Source: Dicaeum eximium
Lineage: Eukaryota; Chordata; Aves; Passeriformes; Dicaeidae
DNA length: 64,000 nucleotides
Direction: 5' to 3'
NCBI GenBank assembly: GCA_013396995.1
Contig: VWZP01003801.1
Coordinates: 283,726-347,725, forward strand
Below, one piece after another: positions 1 through 10,200 of the stretch (position 1 is the stretch's first letter; each line of letters opens with the position of its first letter). The notes beneath the pieces are model-generated. The model was not told the DNA's origin. It was given only the letters and a program-made list of their open reading frames with translations, and did not search any database. The translations under genes and the position numbers were made by a program.

Positions 1-54
1 AATTCCAAGAATTTATACATATATAAATATTCATTTTGGAATAGTATTGTTCAC

Positions 55-113
55 CTGGGAAGTCTCCTTTTGTCATTTTCTCATACAGCTTTGCTTTCTC
101 TTCAAGCTTCTTC
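55..113 (-). CDS. CCDC174: CCDC174 coding exon 4 (last one in the window)
   Basis: This minus-strand exon of 59 nt has one base completing the arginine codon from exon 3, then 19 codons KKLEEKAKLYEKMTKGDFP, then one base of the next codon. The acceptor is a long T-tract ending in CAG; the donor is CAG followed by GTGAAC. The KLYEKMTKGDF motif is characteristic of CCDC174. The remainder of the gene lies beyond position 1, so the protein is partial here: about 102 N-terminal residues are represented in the window. Intron 3, between exons 3 and 4, is 862 bp. Confidence 0.94.
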
Positions 114-975
114 CTGAAAAAAAAAAATTGACCTTACAATCCCACCAATTCCAAGCACAGTTTAAAGTGACCTATTTAGCTTTAGATAAATGGAACAGGA
201 AAATCCTGGGAGGGCTTGAGGTGTTTATTAGAAGCTGACTTATGCCTGGCTTTTGTTTTGAACCTTCACTAGCATTTCTGAAGATACAATCTTTCCAGAA
301 TTTATACTGAAAATAACTGTAGTGAAGTTACAAATTTCATCTTAAATGTAATTTGTCAAGTAGGCAGAAACATGATGTTACAAGAATTTCACCTTTATGT
401 AAATACTGTGGTCTGTCAGATAAATACTGGAAACGAAACCATTATTTGCAGATACTGGAAGACAGTTTTACAGAAAAAAAAGAGATAATACAAAGTTACA
501 CTTAGTCTTGGAAACTGAAAACCTTCGCTAATTTCTAGAATTTCAAAGAGCAAGAACTGCTTATGGAAGCACAGCAAATGGTTTATAAATGGCATTTTCA
601 ACATATACCTTTTTGTAGAACCAACCCATTTAGAAAATGAGGTAATTCTTGAAAAAATTGAGCCATTTTCTGTCAAGCCCAAGAAACACTTTGCTGTAGA
701 ATTCTAACAAGTCACACTGGGAGGTAATTCTAAAGATGACTTAAAAAAAAATCAGTAGCCTGACACATTTAGACAGCTGTGATAATGTGAGGGCAGGAGA
801 GCATGAGACTGCTGGGATGCAGTTTGAACACTACTGGTAAAAAGTATGAATGATGCTGGAACTACTGGTTGGCCTAATGAGAACTGCTAGTCCAAAAAAC
901 TTCTTTCTGTGCTTTTCTAAATACCCAAAATTAAATTCTGCAAAGCATTCCTTTCTTACAGAGCCTAAGAGCTAC

Positions 976-1076
976 CTTGATTTATCCAATATATCCTGCT
1001 CTTCTGCCTTCTGCTCAACATCTTTTGCAGCTCGATTCCCAACTCCTGTGTTCTGTTTGGTCCAGATACTCGGCTT
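976..1076 (-). CDS. CCDC174: CCDC174 coding exon 3
   Basis: This minus-strand exon has 33 full codons plus two bases. It begins KPSIWTKQNTGVGNR and ends EEQDILDKS followed by the first two bases (AG) of an arginine codon. The acceptor is CCTCTGCAG and the donor is AG followed by GTAGCT. KPSIW plus a KQN segment is a hallmark of this part of CCDC174. The split arginine codon (AG+G) is completed by the first base of exon 4, so the reading frame is intact. The intron separating it from exon 2 is 927 bp. Confidence 0.94.
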
Positions 1077-2003
1077 CTGCAGAGGACAATTTTGTAACAA
1101 CAAACAAATAGATGAAGATATTCAAATGGTAACAATGAAAAAAAAAATTCATCTCTATAATATAAATGATGCACATCAATCCTGGAAGACTTTGTAAATA
1201 ACATGTTAACATGTTTGACTTGTGACTATTCCTGTGCTGTAGGATACAGCAGCTATGTCCTGAATCCACACAAGCTGCAGGATGGTACCATAGTTCAGGG
1301 CAGGCTGAGAAGCTAAAAAACCCAAAGGCACTTAGAAATCAGACAAAATCTATTCTGGCAAAGATTTTAAGGTTAAAAAAACCCAATCATGCAATCTTGC
1401 TGATTAAATACGAACTAACAAAGCTACAAATAGTTTCTATTCTCTGTTGCCTCCATTTTAGATACAAAATACAATCGGTTGGCCTGTTTGCAGCGTGACA
1501 CTGTGAATGCTGCATGTGCTTCAAATATGGCAGAAACAGCACATTCTGCTTCTAGAAAGCTACAGATGAACAAACCCCAAAGTGCAGTACAGAGCAAAAC
1601 AAGAGAGATGATTTTGTATTCATCAGTGTATACCACAAACAGATAGCAGAGCAATTATCAACGAAGTTCAGTGACTCTAGAAGAATCTGTCATCCTCCAT
1701 CCTGCCACATCATACAAAATCCTCTAATAAAAAAGAAACATCTTTTCCTACAATTAAAGGGTGTGGATCCTTGGGGAATGAAGATTAAGTGGGGATTTAG
1801 ATGGGCATAAGCACAAGACTAAACTTTCTGCTGTGCACAGGAATCTCACCTAGAAATGAACTTTAAGAATGTTCTCATTGTGTACATTTTATATTTGATT
1901 AGAAACACAGCTCTGAGTACTTACTATTATTTAATTTTGAATATTAACTTCCTTACTTTCAGGAGAAAGAATGACAAAAACAACAATGGAAGATTATTTT
2001 TAC

Positions 2004-2108
2004 CTTATTAGAGGCTCTGGGCTTTGCAAAGACACCGGCATCCTTCAACAGCTTCTCCTTCTTGAATTCCTCTTGCTTCCGGAAGAGTTCGGCTTTGAGA
2101 TCTACCAG
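2004..2108 (-). CDS. CCDC174: CCDC174 coding exon 2
   Basis: This minus-strand exon has 35 codons in phase 0, beginning LVDLKAELFRKQEEF and ending VFAKPRASNK. The acceptor is TTGCTGGTGTAG and the donor is AAG followed by GTAAAAATA. The basic and acidic heptad-like residues (KAELFRKQEEFKKEKLLKD) fit the start of the coiled-coil-rich N-terminal region of CCDC174. It joins exon 1 directly (ASS then LVDLKAEL) without a frame change. The intron between exons 1 and 2 is 1,231 bp. Confidence 0.95.
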
Positions 2109-3099
2109 CTACACCAGCAAAACAACACCCAAATAACAGAGCACAGCACAGACATCAGAGACTGCAACAAATAACTGCATCTCCAGGAAACAATCTGATA
2201 TTTACAGTTATATAGGAGCATTTAACTGCATTTTTATGGGGAACTCTGAGGCGCTGATCTGATCACCAAGATCACCTTTTACAGAAAACAAAATTAAAAA
2301 CCACAGAATACAAATTATGATTAGGGATTAAAACAATCCCCAAAGATATCCTTGGTCCTTTGCTACATAATGAGGATAAGAGAGGCACAGCTCTGTCCAG
2401 ATTTTACCAGCCTCCTAATGGCAGACAAATAGAGAAGAAGTAATGAAAAACAGTACTGAATATGAAAACGGAATTTTTAACCATCAGATAATTAATAAAA
2501 TTCTGTCTCAGAAAATAATTGACAAACGTTCGCTATCATAAAATATATTTTTTCCCACTGCTTTATGTACTGTTTAATAGTTTTAGATTTTCTTTCTTCT
2601 TCTTTTTAAATAAATATGAGTAGCATTGTCATCTGTGACCAAGGCCCATCTCAGCTTTTATCAAGAAACATCACGGGCAGGGGTGTTATTTTGGAATTAC
2701 AAAACTCGTTTGGAAGAGGATATTACGCTACTTTTCCTGCAAGTCCTACCGATGACAAAATTCAGAGATGTACATTAAACCAGGAAAGTGGAAGACTTTG
2801 GTATTAATATTTGTCCCAAACACTAAAGCATTTGCTTGTCAAATCCCTGGGACAACCAAGTGCAGTGTCTTAAAAATCACTTGTTCTCCCTTCTGCTTAG
2901 AGGCGATCATCCAAAAATTCAGTGTAAAATATTTCACAATTAACTCTTAGCATACATTAACTATTTACATAACTCTCCATCTGAAGTGTTTGGCAGCACC
3001 TCTCGTGGACGCTCTGGAGAGCAGCGAGGGGCAGCACCTCACCGCCCCTGAGGCTGGGAAATTAAACCTGCCTCAGCATAGACCTCCTGCTCCTTAGGG

Positions 3100-3560
3100 A
3101 AAAATCTTTTCCGTGTTATGGCCGAATTTAATCACTGCGTCAGGAAAGCGAGCAAATCCAGGCCCGGCTGCTCTCCCAGGACGCGGCGGCACCGGCGGAT
3201 CCCGGGGCGGCCTCAGGGCCTGCGCCGGCCCGGCCGGCCCCGCCCGCGGGAGCCCCGCGCCTGAGCACACCCCACAGCCCTACAAGCCTCCTGGGTAGGC
3301 GGAGGGGTTCATCTTGCCTCTCCCCGCTCAATCACTCACCGAGGACGCGGCCACGTCCAGCGGCTTCTTCCTCCGGTCCATGGCGGGAGCGGCCCCGCCG
3401 CCGCCTCCGTCCCCGCCGGGCGGCCTTGCCGTAAATCGCGGCGGAAGCGCGGCGCTATCGCGACAGCGCCGCTGAGGGCGGCCGGGCGGGCCCTCGCTGC
3501 CGCCATGTTGGGGAGGTCAGGGCACGGCGTGGGGCTCGGCCTGGCGGGGTTTGGCCGGGG
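3100..3560 (-). promoter_or_regulatory. CCDC174: CpG-island promoter and 5' UTR of CCDC174
   Basis: GC content and CpG density rise sharply between about 3.15 and 3.58 kb and fall away on both sides. No TATA box is evident. An ETS/GABPA-like GCGGAAG lies at 3441-3447. A YY1-like site lies at 3499-3510, reading CAACATGGCGGC in the CCDC174 direction. In many housekeeping promoters YY1 sites of this type sit just downstream of the start site, so transcription is inferred to begin near 3.5 kb, about 125-140 nt upstream of the CCDC174 ATG. Plus-strand transcription from the same island is possible but only inferred. Confidence 0.8.
3340..3381 (-). CDS. CCDC174: CCDC174 coding exon 1 (start exon)
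   Basis: Read on the minus strand, this exon starts at an ATG in a strong Kozak context (CCCGCCATGG) and encodes MDRRKKPLDVAASS, 14 full codons. It ends at a consensus donor (GTGAGT). The sequence matches my memory of the N-terminus of coiled-coil domain-containing protein 174. From established knowledge, this is a nuclear protein linked to the splicing and exon-junction machinery (EIF4A3 partner) and, in humans, to infantile hypotonia with psychomotor delay. The exon ends in phase 0, which joins exactly to the next exon at 2004-2108. It sits inside a CpG island. No alternative in-frame upstream start was seen; an out-of-frame upstream ATG is described separately. Confidence is high because four successive exons reproduce the family sequence in order. 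Confidence 0.95.
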
Positions 3561-6500
3561 CGGAGCGCTCCCGTCCGGGGCTTCCCTGGTTTAGGTAATC
3601 TCTGTGCTCAAACTGAGCGTGAAAATGAGCATTCCTGGCAGGTGCGGGAAATCCTGCTGCTGTTGTGACAGAGCTGGGGGTGCCCTGGGCTGGGGTGGCC
3701 GCTGTGGGCAGAAATCGGCAGGATTGCAGGCTGGCTCAGAGCTGGGCTGGAGGAAGAAATACCCGGTTCAAACTTGGCATCAGTGTGGGCTCCTTACCTG
3801 GTGCCAGTGCCAAGTCATACACTGAGGCCAGGTATTCCTGTTTTTTATTCTCGTTTGTGCAAAGTGGGGAGCTGCGTGGTGACCCATGGAAGGTTAATTC
3901 ACCGATCATCCAAACTTCACATTCTTTGTACAACGTAAACATTTATTGGTTACAGATTACTGAACTCTCCTATTTGCTAGTTCTATGTCTTGCTGATTAG
4001 TCTGCAGGCACAGTTCTTCCCTCCATTTGAGTCTGGAGCCCGTTTTGAGTGGGTGGCCAGTGGCTTGTCACCGTCTCCTCCTGCCAGAATCGCCTTTCCC
4101 CAGGTACTGCTCAGTTCTGACCACTCCTGGTGCCTCCCATCCTGATAGCCCATTCATTTGAGGATTATCCTCTATTTTTAAAACAGCAGATTAGCCAAAC
4201 ATAGGATGCTCACAAGCCAATTGCTTAATCATAACCATGCAGCCTTAGCTACTGATTAACACCTAAAAATAAAGAAAAGTTTGACTCAACCCCCTATCAA
4301 AACCTTGAGAGCCTGAAAACTTGAGGGGTTTGGTATCATCAAGAGAAAAAAAAACTCAAAAAAACCCAAAAAACCAAACCACACCAAAAAACCCCAAACA
4401 CAATTAGAAAAAACCAACCCAAAGTAAAACTCTCTTTCCTGCCTTAGTCACTGATAAGTGACTGCCACAGAGATGAGACCTGAACGTGACAGCCAAGTAC
4501 AAACCCACCACCATGTGATGGATGGATCCAGCTCTGTAACCTCAGAGAGGAGCACAGGTTCTCTTGAGGAGTGAGATTCAGAGCTTTAATTACACTGGGT
4601 AACTCTTTATATCATTTTTTCATCCCCATGAAGAAAAAGGACTGTCTGACGGGTTTTAATTGAATACTGAAGATCATAGTTATCTGTGCAAGAAGAAGCT
4701 GCCTCTCACTTGTCTTTAATAAAGTGGAAAAAATGTAAGGTGCTCTGATGTTGTTGCCTGGCAGTGTGACAGCTGATAGGAGCACCAGATACAATTCTTC
4801 TGGCTTTGGAAATGTATTGCTTTTGTGTTTGGCAAGCTGGGCCTGGCCTGTGTTTATTAGTTCATGGACACAGAATTGCAAAGCTGACGGAGATAATCAG
4901 TTGCTAAGAAAGCTGCACATGTATTCAGGGAGTGTGAAATGTGCAATTGAAAATGAACAAGTTCTGGCCCTGGTGAAGCTGTCTTGCTTTTGGCTGTTTA
5001 AAAGGGGAATTAGTGAGAGACATCAGATACAGAGAAGTGCAGGTTGTATTAGAACCATAAAGTATTTTAATCTGCAATGGAAGAAGAGAAATGTGCATTA
5101 CTAAAAAATAGGACAAATGAATGAAAACATCTGTGCTGTTCTAATTAAATCACACTTCAACAAATCATTTATTGTTGCCTGTTCAAACCTCACCTAGCGA
5201 CAACACTGAGAAGGAAAAACAGCCCAAACCCAGGCCAGGGTTGGTTCTTAAAATGTTGCTTTCTGTTTGAGGGTGAGATTCATCACCAAGTTTGTAAGGA
5301 AAATCTGTGCTACAGAGTTACTCGCCAGGATGTGGAAAAAGGAATTAATCCCAGAAATGCCAAGCTGGCTCGTGCTGCTGTGAGGATTGCAGAGCTGGCA
5401 GCCATGGGATAACCTTCAGCTCACGTTCTCCCTCAGGGAGCGTCAGCAGGCAGGGAAAAGCACGGGCCAGGACAGAGGAGAGCTGTGGGATTGCTCTGCT
5501 GCTGGGGATCCAGCCCTGAGAGCACACACACACAGATGGCTTTGGGGGCTCCGTGTCTCGCTTCAGTGGTCTTGGATTTACAGCCTAAGAACTGACAAGC
5601 TTTCACACATATGGCTCCCTCAGAAAGGCTCCATGTCAGCTCTAACCTGTGAAGGGCTGTTCTGTGCATTTTTTTAATCCAGCCCACAGGAATTCATAAA
5701 ATGCCAGTGAGGGAGGGATAAGAACAGTTCTAATTGTAAAGTAAAACCAGCTTAACGTAAAGAAATGAGGTGGGGAAGGGGAGGATTCTGTTTCAGTGTA
5801 CAGTAGAAGCTCAATGGGGTTGTGCTGTGCTTATTTTTAATCAGGAATTTGTGAAAGCTGTATAAACTACCATGTCTGATCTCAGGCTGCTGATAGCCCC
5901 GAATTCCTGGGGAATAATTGATTGAGCACTTCCAATTAGTATGCTGCTCCTTTTAGCATGAGGTCTAATTGTGTTTGTTTCCACAAAGCTGCATCCACAC
6001 AAAAAGCTTGTTTATTATTTTTGAGGAAGATTGGGGATCACAGTGGATTGTTCAAGGGGATTTTTTATAAAACAGTGGTGTTTCACTGTCTCATAAAATT
6101 GGTGAGGTGCTGCACAAACTTGAAATTAATTAGTTGCAAAGCTTTGGTTTGGATTTCTCGTACACCCACCTACCAAAACTTGCAGGAGCCCCAGACCAAA
6201 TGATACTGATGCTTGGAAGTTTTGTTCTTCTGAGACTGATTCTCTTATCTCGGACACTAAGGTTTCATCCTACCCTAAGGCCTTGATATTCTATCTCATT
6301 TTCTACATCTTGGCATTAAGATGAAATAAAACTGTGAGTAAATAACAGCTGGACATTTTGTGAGATAAGCCCTAGTGCTTGGGCACAAGTCCTCATACAC
6401 TTTCAGAGCCACTCCACACAAGACAACCCATCCATGTTTTTCTGAGGGATGCAGAAATTCCTTCTGGCTTTTTTCTAATTTTTTTTTCAGTCTCTTAATC

Positions 6501-8235
6501 TCAGAAGTTATTGTATGAAAGAATTTGTGTTAAGTCAACAAAAATATTTTTTTATAACAGAGCAAGTTTTTTGTGCTTTCCATAGTTTGCATGATCTTCG
6601 TTAGCCGCAGTATTTGTGGAATTTTTGTGTCTTAGTGTGTGTGAGGCCAAAAATGACTGTGAAACAAGCAAAACTGTTTGCAAACTAATCCTTGCAGCAT
6701 CAGAGGTCCAAAAGTGTTTCTTTCCTTCCTAGAAAAGATTATATCTCTTCCCAAAATCAAGCCCCAGCATATCTTTTTTTACTTACTTCTCTATATTTTC
6801 CTAAGGACACCTGAAGCATAATCTAGACTTTTGTATTTTTGTATTGTATTTTCAGAAATGTGCAATTGCTGCAGCAAAACAAACAAGCAAAAAAAAAGAA
6901 ACCAAAAATCCTTTGGTAGAAAGTCTAGATGGACACTGTGTATTTTTTTTCAGGAAGACTAAAAGTTAGAATTCATTTGGGTAGGTAATTGGCAGGCGTG
7001 CAGACTAGGAGAAAAAAATCCTAAAGGTAACTGTTTGATAAATGTTTGAGCTCTTTTGCTTGATCCTAGGCAGAGAGTCAAAACCAGAAGAGGTACACAG
7101 TGAGTATTTAACTGGCATGTGTGTGGCTCTGGATTTTTGCCTGTTGGGTCACAAGCTGCAATGCCAGATTGCTTTTGTGCTGTCTTAGTTTTGCTTGCAA
7201 ACTAAAAATTAGTTTAAAAAAAAAAAAAAAGGGAAAAAGAAAACTGATGATGACTTAATGCTAAATTGAATGGTGATCTAAAGGAGCCTTGTCCTGTTCT
7301 ATGGGAACAAGCATTTTATGTTCAGTTTTATAATGCACTTTTAATCATATCTTGTGTCTACAGTGTTGTCCTCTCTTCTCTCTTCAAATATTTTATGAAA
7401 GAGGGAATGCTGTTACATGCTAGTTGTATAGAAATTGTAATTCCTCTCAAATACAGCTTAAAAGTAGGGATTTCCTAAGAGCATCCAACAGCTTCAATCA
7501 GAAATAGGCTTAATGTCATCTTGCAACAGAATCTGTAGGAGTGACATAGTTACTGCAACCAGAATTAGCTTAGAAAACTGTTATTGATAGCCATGATTTT
7601 TTTAGTATGCATTTTAGCAAGTTTTGCTGCAAATGGGCATAGTGACCCTTCCTCCTTTGGGGACTGTGTGCATGTCCTTAAGTCTGATGAACATAAGAAA
7701 AAAAATTGAGCATGAGTTCAAAGGAAGAATAGGTTTCTTGCTGTTTTCCTGTACTAAGAGATACCAATTGATATATTTTCTACACTGAAGATGTAAAAAG
7801 GAAATTGGCTTATCAATTGGCTTATCAATTCATTGGTGTGTGGCTGTGGATATTTTCATGCCCTGAACAGGAATTCTAATTTATTGGACTTCATGTGTTG
7901 TCCGTGATTTCTGCGTGGTTGGCATAAAAGTCAAACATGCCCTTTAAGGAATTCTCAGCTCCTTGAGATTTACCCATTCATCTGTCCACCCTTCTTTCAC
8001 CATCTGCTTCTTCTGCTGTGGACATGCGAGGTTGCTCCACGCCTGCAGCAAAATGCAGCCTGGATGGTTCACAGTCAGGCTTCTTCATGCAGCAGAGTTT
8101 TCCTGTCTTTGCAAGCAGGGATGGACTTGCCTCTTTCTCAAGGTGTAGCCCTGTAAAGAAGCTGGGTTTTGTATTCCAGCTGCACACCTGCAAACCCCTT
8201 TGGGACACTACAGACTTGTATTTCTTTGTCTCTAG
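3561..8235. other. Intergenic or upstream GRIP2 region, no gene seen
   Basis: This stretch separates the CCDC174 island from the upstream GRIP2-like exon. It is AT-rich with only short chance frames. Features seen: an A/C-rich low-complexity tract at 4345-4420, an A15 run at 7216-7230, and a small tandem repeat of ATTGGCTTATCA near 7803-7828. A possible plus-strand donor (TAG then GTAATC) lies just after 3594, at the edge of the CpG island. No tRNA or other RNA gene was recognised. Confidence 0.6.
4345..4420 (-). repeat. A/C-rich low-complexity tract
   Basis: On the plus strand this is runs of A separated by short C runs; on the minus strand it is T-runs punctuated by G triplets. Similar T/G-rich tracts occur on the plus strand at about 32.6 kb and 35.1 kb. 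It has no coding potential. Confidence 0.7.
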
Positions 8236-8297
8236 GTCTGGGATGCCAGGCTGGAGGAAGTGCCTTGTTTTTTGTCTGCAGGGAATGCAGGACAGAG
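8236..8297 (+). CDS. GRIP2: Candidate alternative GRIP2 start exon (upstream paralogous copy)
   Basis: An ATG at 8243 opens 18 codons reading MPGWRKCLVFCLQGMQDR plus one base, followed by a good donor (GAG then GTAAGG). The confirmed-looking GRIP2 start exon at 18684 encodes MPGWRKSLALCLQRMQED plus one base. The two coding segments are both 55 nt, share start and donor phase, and match at 40 of 55 bases and 12 of 18 codons' residues. Cys11, the position equivalent to the palmitoylated cysteine of long GRIP isoforms, is kept, and Cys7 is an extra cysteine. Unlike the 18.7 kb copy, this one lacks a CpG island and has an acceptor (TTTCTTTGTCTCTAG) seven bases before the ATG, so an upstream non-coding exon is likely. 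It could be a functional alternative N-terminus or a relic; intact frame and splice sites favour function. Confidence 0.6.
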
Positions 8298-9141
8298 GTA
8301 AGGCAAGAGGGGAATACTGCAGAGGGGAGGTTATAATTGAGGGGATGCCCATGGGAAGGGGATGAGTTCAATGCTTCTTTTTCTGCTCATAGATATTGTT
8401 AAAGCTGCAGGATCTGTCCCAAAACTTGTGACTTTTTATTTAAAAGAAACAAATCCACAGTGTAGCTTTCCCATAAGAAAGCACATTTTCAGCTTGAAAT
8501 CTGTTCCCCTTCCAAAGTGCTGGTCTAGATGCTGCTAGTAAATGCATACCTGCTTTGCTTACAGCTCTGTCTTTAATATGAACCTGGCCTAACAAAGCTT
8601 TTATGGTGGTACAGTTGTCTATCAAAAGCATCTACCAGAGCATAACATTTGGGAACTCTAAGACTTTACGATTGTTTTTCTTTTAAAGAAAATACTGGGC
8701 TATTGATTGTGTCAGGTAGAGAGACACATGCTCATTGTAGCTGTGACTTTCCAAAGAGGCTACTTTCTATCTGTGAGTTTAAACCTTGTTATTTATGTTC
8801 ATTTAGTGTCACAATGATGATGTAAGTCATATTTATATCACTTCTTGTAAAATGCTTCTGTTTATATCCTGCTGTTTGAGCTGAATTATTTTAAACCAGC
8901 AGGCTCATGGCAACAGATTCAGGTTTTCTGACATGTTGGCCGAAATCTTGAGTCCTATAGCACATTACTAGGCTACTTTGGAGGAGGGGGAATAATTTAT
9001 ACTTACTAGTCTTTGCACAATAATGTTGAATTGCAGTTGATGCTTTTTTAATGCATATTGAATGGTGCCATTAAAATCTGAACTGGGTGGGATTTCTGTT
9101 CCATACAAAGCAGGATGATTTTTTCCCTTAGACCAACAGAA

Positions 9142-9185
9142 ATTTCTAGCCTGAGGTCTTTCTTTTGTCTTTTCAGGCTAGAAAT
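9142..9185. repeat. Perfect 13-bp-stem inverted repeat (hairpin)
   Basis: ATTTCTAGCCTGA at 9142-9154 is the exact reverse complement of TCAGGCTAGAAAT at 9173-9185, leaving an 18-nt pyrimidine-rich loop. It could form a stable hairpin on either transcribed strand. The stem is shorter than a typical microRNA precursor and I assign no function. Confidence 0.85.
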
Positions 9186-9216
9186 GCAAGAAATGCAAAG
9201 GATGTGACTGTTTTAG

Positions 9217-9268
9217 GAATAAATAAATAAATAAAAATAATAAAAACAAATATATATGTATATATAAA
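9217..9268. repeat. AAAT / AT simple repeat
   Basis: Tandem AAAT units grade into an A-rich and then a TATATA microsatellite. Typical slippage-prone non-coding sequence. Confidence 0.85.
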
Positions 9269-9984
9269 TCTTTGTTTCGTGATATGAATGATCTTTGAAC
9301 TGCACTTCAAGATGCAAACAGGAAGGCATCACTTCTGCACACTTTATGTAGGGTCTGGTTCTTGACACTGAGCAGAAAATGGGCTGGCATATAGAACAAA
9401 TTATTGCTGTACATGTGATTTCCTGTTGCATTGGAAAAAATCAAATCTGCATGCTTAGGCAGAACATGTCTCTGGCACAGGATCATTTTTACCTTGATGC
9501 ACCAAAGAGATTTAAGTCAGCATAATTGGGGATGGGGTTTCTCTACCATATGGGCATTGATTACCTAGCAGTCATCTACCATCTGCCTGCATAGATGGCT
9601 AAGTGGCAGCTATGATTAATTTATTAAGAGAACAAAACTATCTTGTATATATAATCCTTCTCTGATACCCTGGTAGTGAAAAGCTGCTGTTAGATATTTT
9701 ATAACTAAGGGAATGTTTTTCCTCCACTGTAGCTCAAAGCCTTGGTCCACTCTAGTTTGGATTCCTCTTTATTTTGTACAGTGAGATTTATCTGCAATAA
9801 CGTGTTCTTTCACTATCCATCATCCTGTCATTTATTCCAAAAACATGACGTGAAAGACATAAGCTGTCTTTCTGGACAAAGTATTGAGCGCTGTGCATAT
9901 TTGACGAGAGGCTCGAAAGGCTGTTTAAGGTAATTTTCCTAGGAAAAGAGAGAGCAGAGTCTAAGGAAGAAAGGAATGGTTGTG

Positions 9985-10200
9985 GGTGGCTCTGTCCCGG
10001 CTCCCCTCAGCAGCAATGTCCCGGAGGTGTCCCTCGCGCTGGGAGAGGGCCCTCAGGGCGGTAGATGGCACTACGAGACTGTCACTGCAGCTGTGGAATT
10101 CCTGTCTCGGCGAGACGGCAGCGCTCGGCAGAGGTGACCTCGCACGAATCAGTCTCCCCTGCACTTCTCTGTCGTCTCGCCAGCCCTGCAGGGGTTAATT
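9985..10200. promoter_or_regulatory. CpG-rich islet with CTCF-like motif
   Basis: Within AT-rich flanks, about 200 bp carry many CpGs (for example CCCTCGCGCT, CTACGAGA and CTCGGCGAGACGG). At 10058-10071 the plus strand reads GCGGTAGATGGCAC, matching 12 of 14 positions of the CTCF core consensus, including the whole YAGRKGGCRS part. A 13-nt palindrome, GTCTCGGCGAGAC, lies at 10104-10116. Retention of CpGs suggests the site is kept unmethylated. The position between the two GRIP2 start exons fits an insulator, enhancer or minor promoter, but occupancy is inferred from motif alone. Confidence 0.45.

Larger units (their letters stand above)
114..3339 (-). other. CCDC174: CCDC174 introns 1-3
   Basis: The three introns are 2109-3339, 1077-2003 and 114-975. 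All use GT-AG ends. They are AT-rich and contain many short chance reading frames. I see no RNA gene, recognisable transposable element or extra coding exon in them. Positions 1-54 are the 5' end of intron 4. Confidence 0.85.
8298..9984 (+). other. Intron-like or intergenic stretch downstream of the upstream GRIP2 exon
   Basis: AT-rich with no coding exon recognised. It contains the inverted repeat at 9142-9185 and an AAAT/AT-rich simple repeat at 9217-9268, both listed separately. Confidence 0.5.

Noticed and set aside
8018..8242. In-frame upstream extension of the 8.2 kb GRIP2-like exon
   Set aside because: The splice acceptor at 8235 and the homologous start at the 18.7 kb exon both favour the ATG at 8243; the extension is unlike GRIP proteins.
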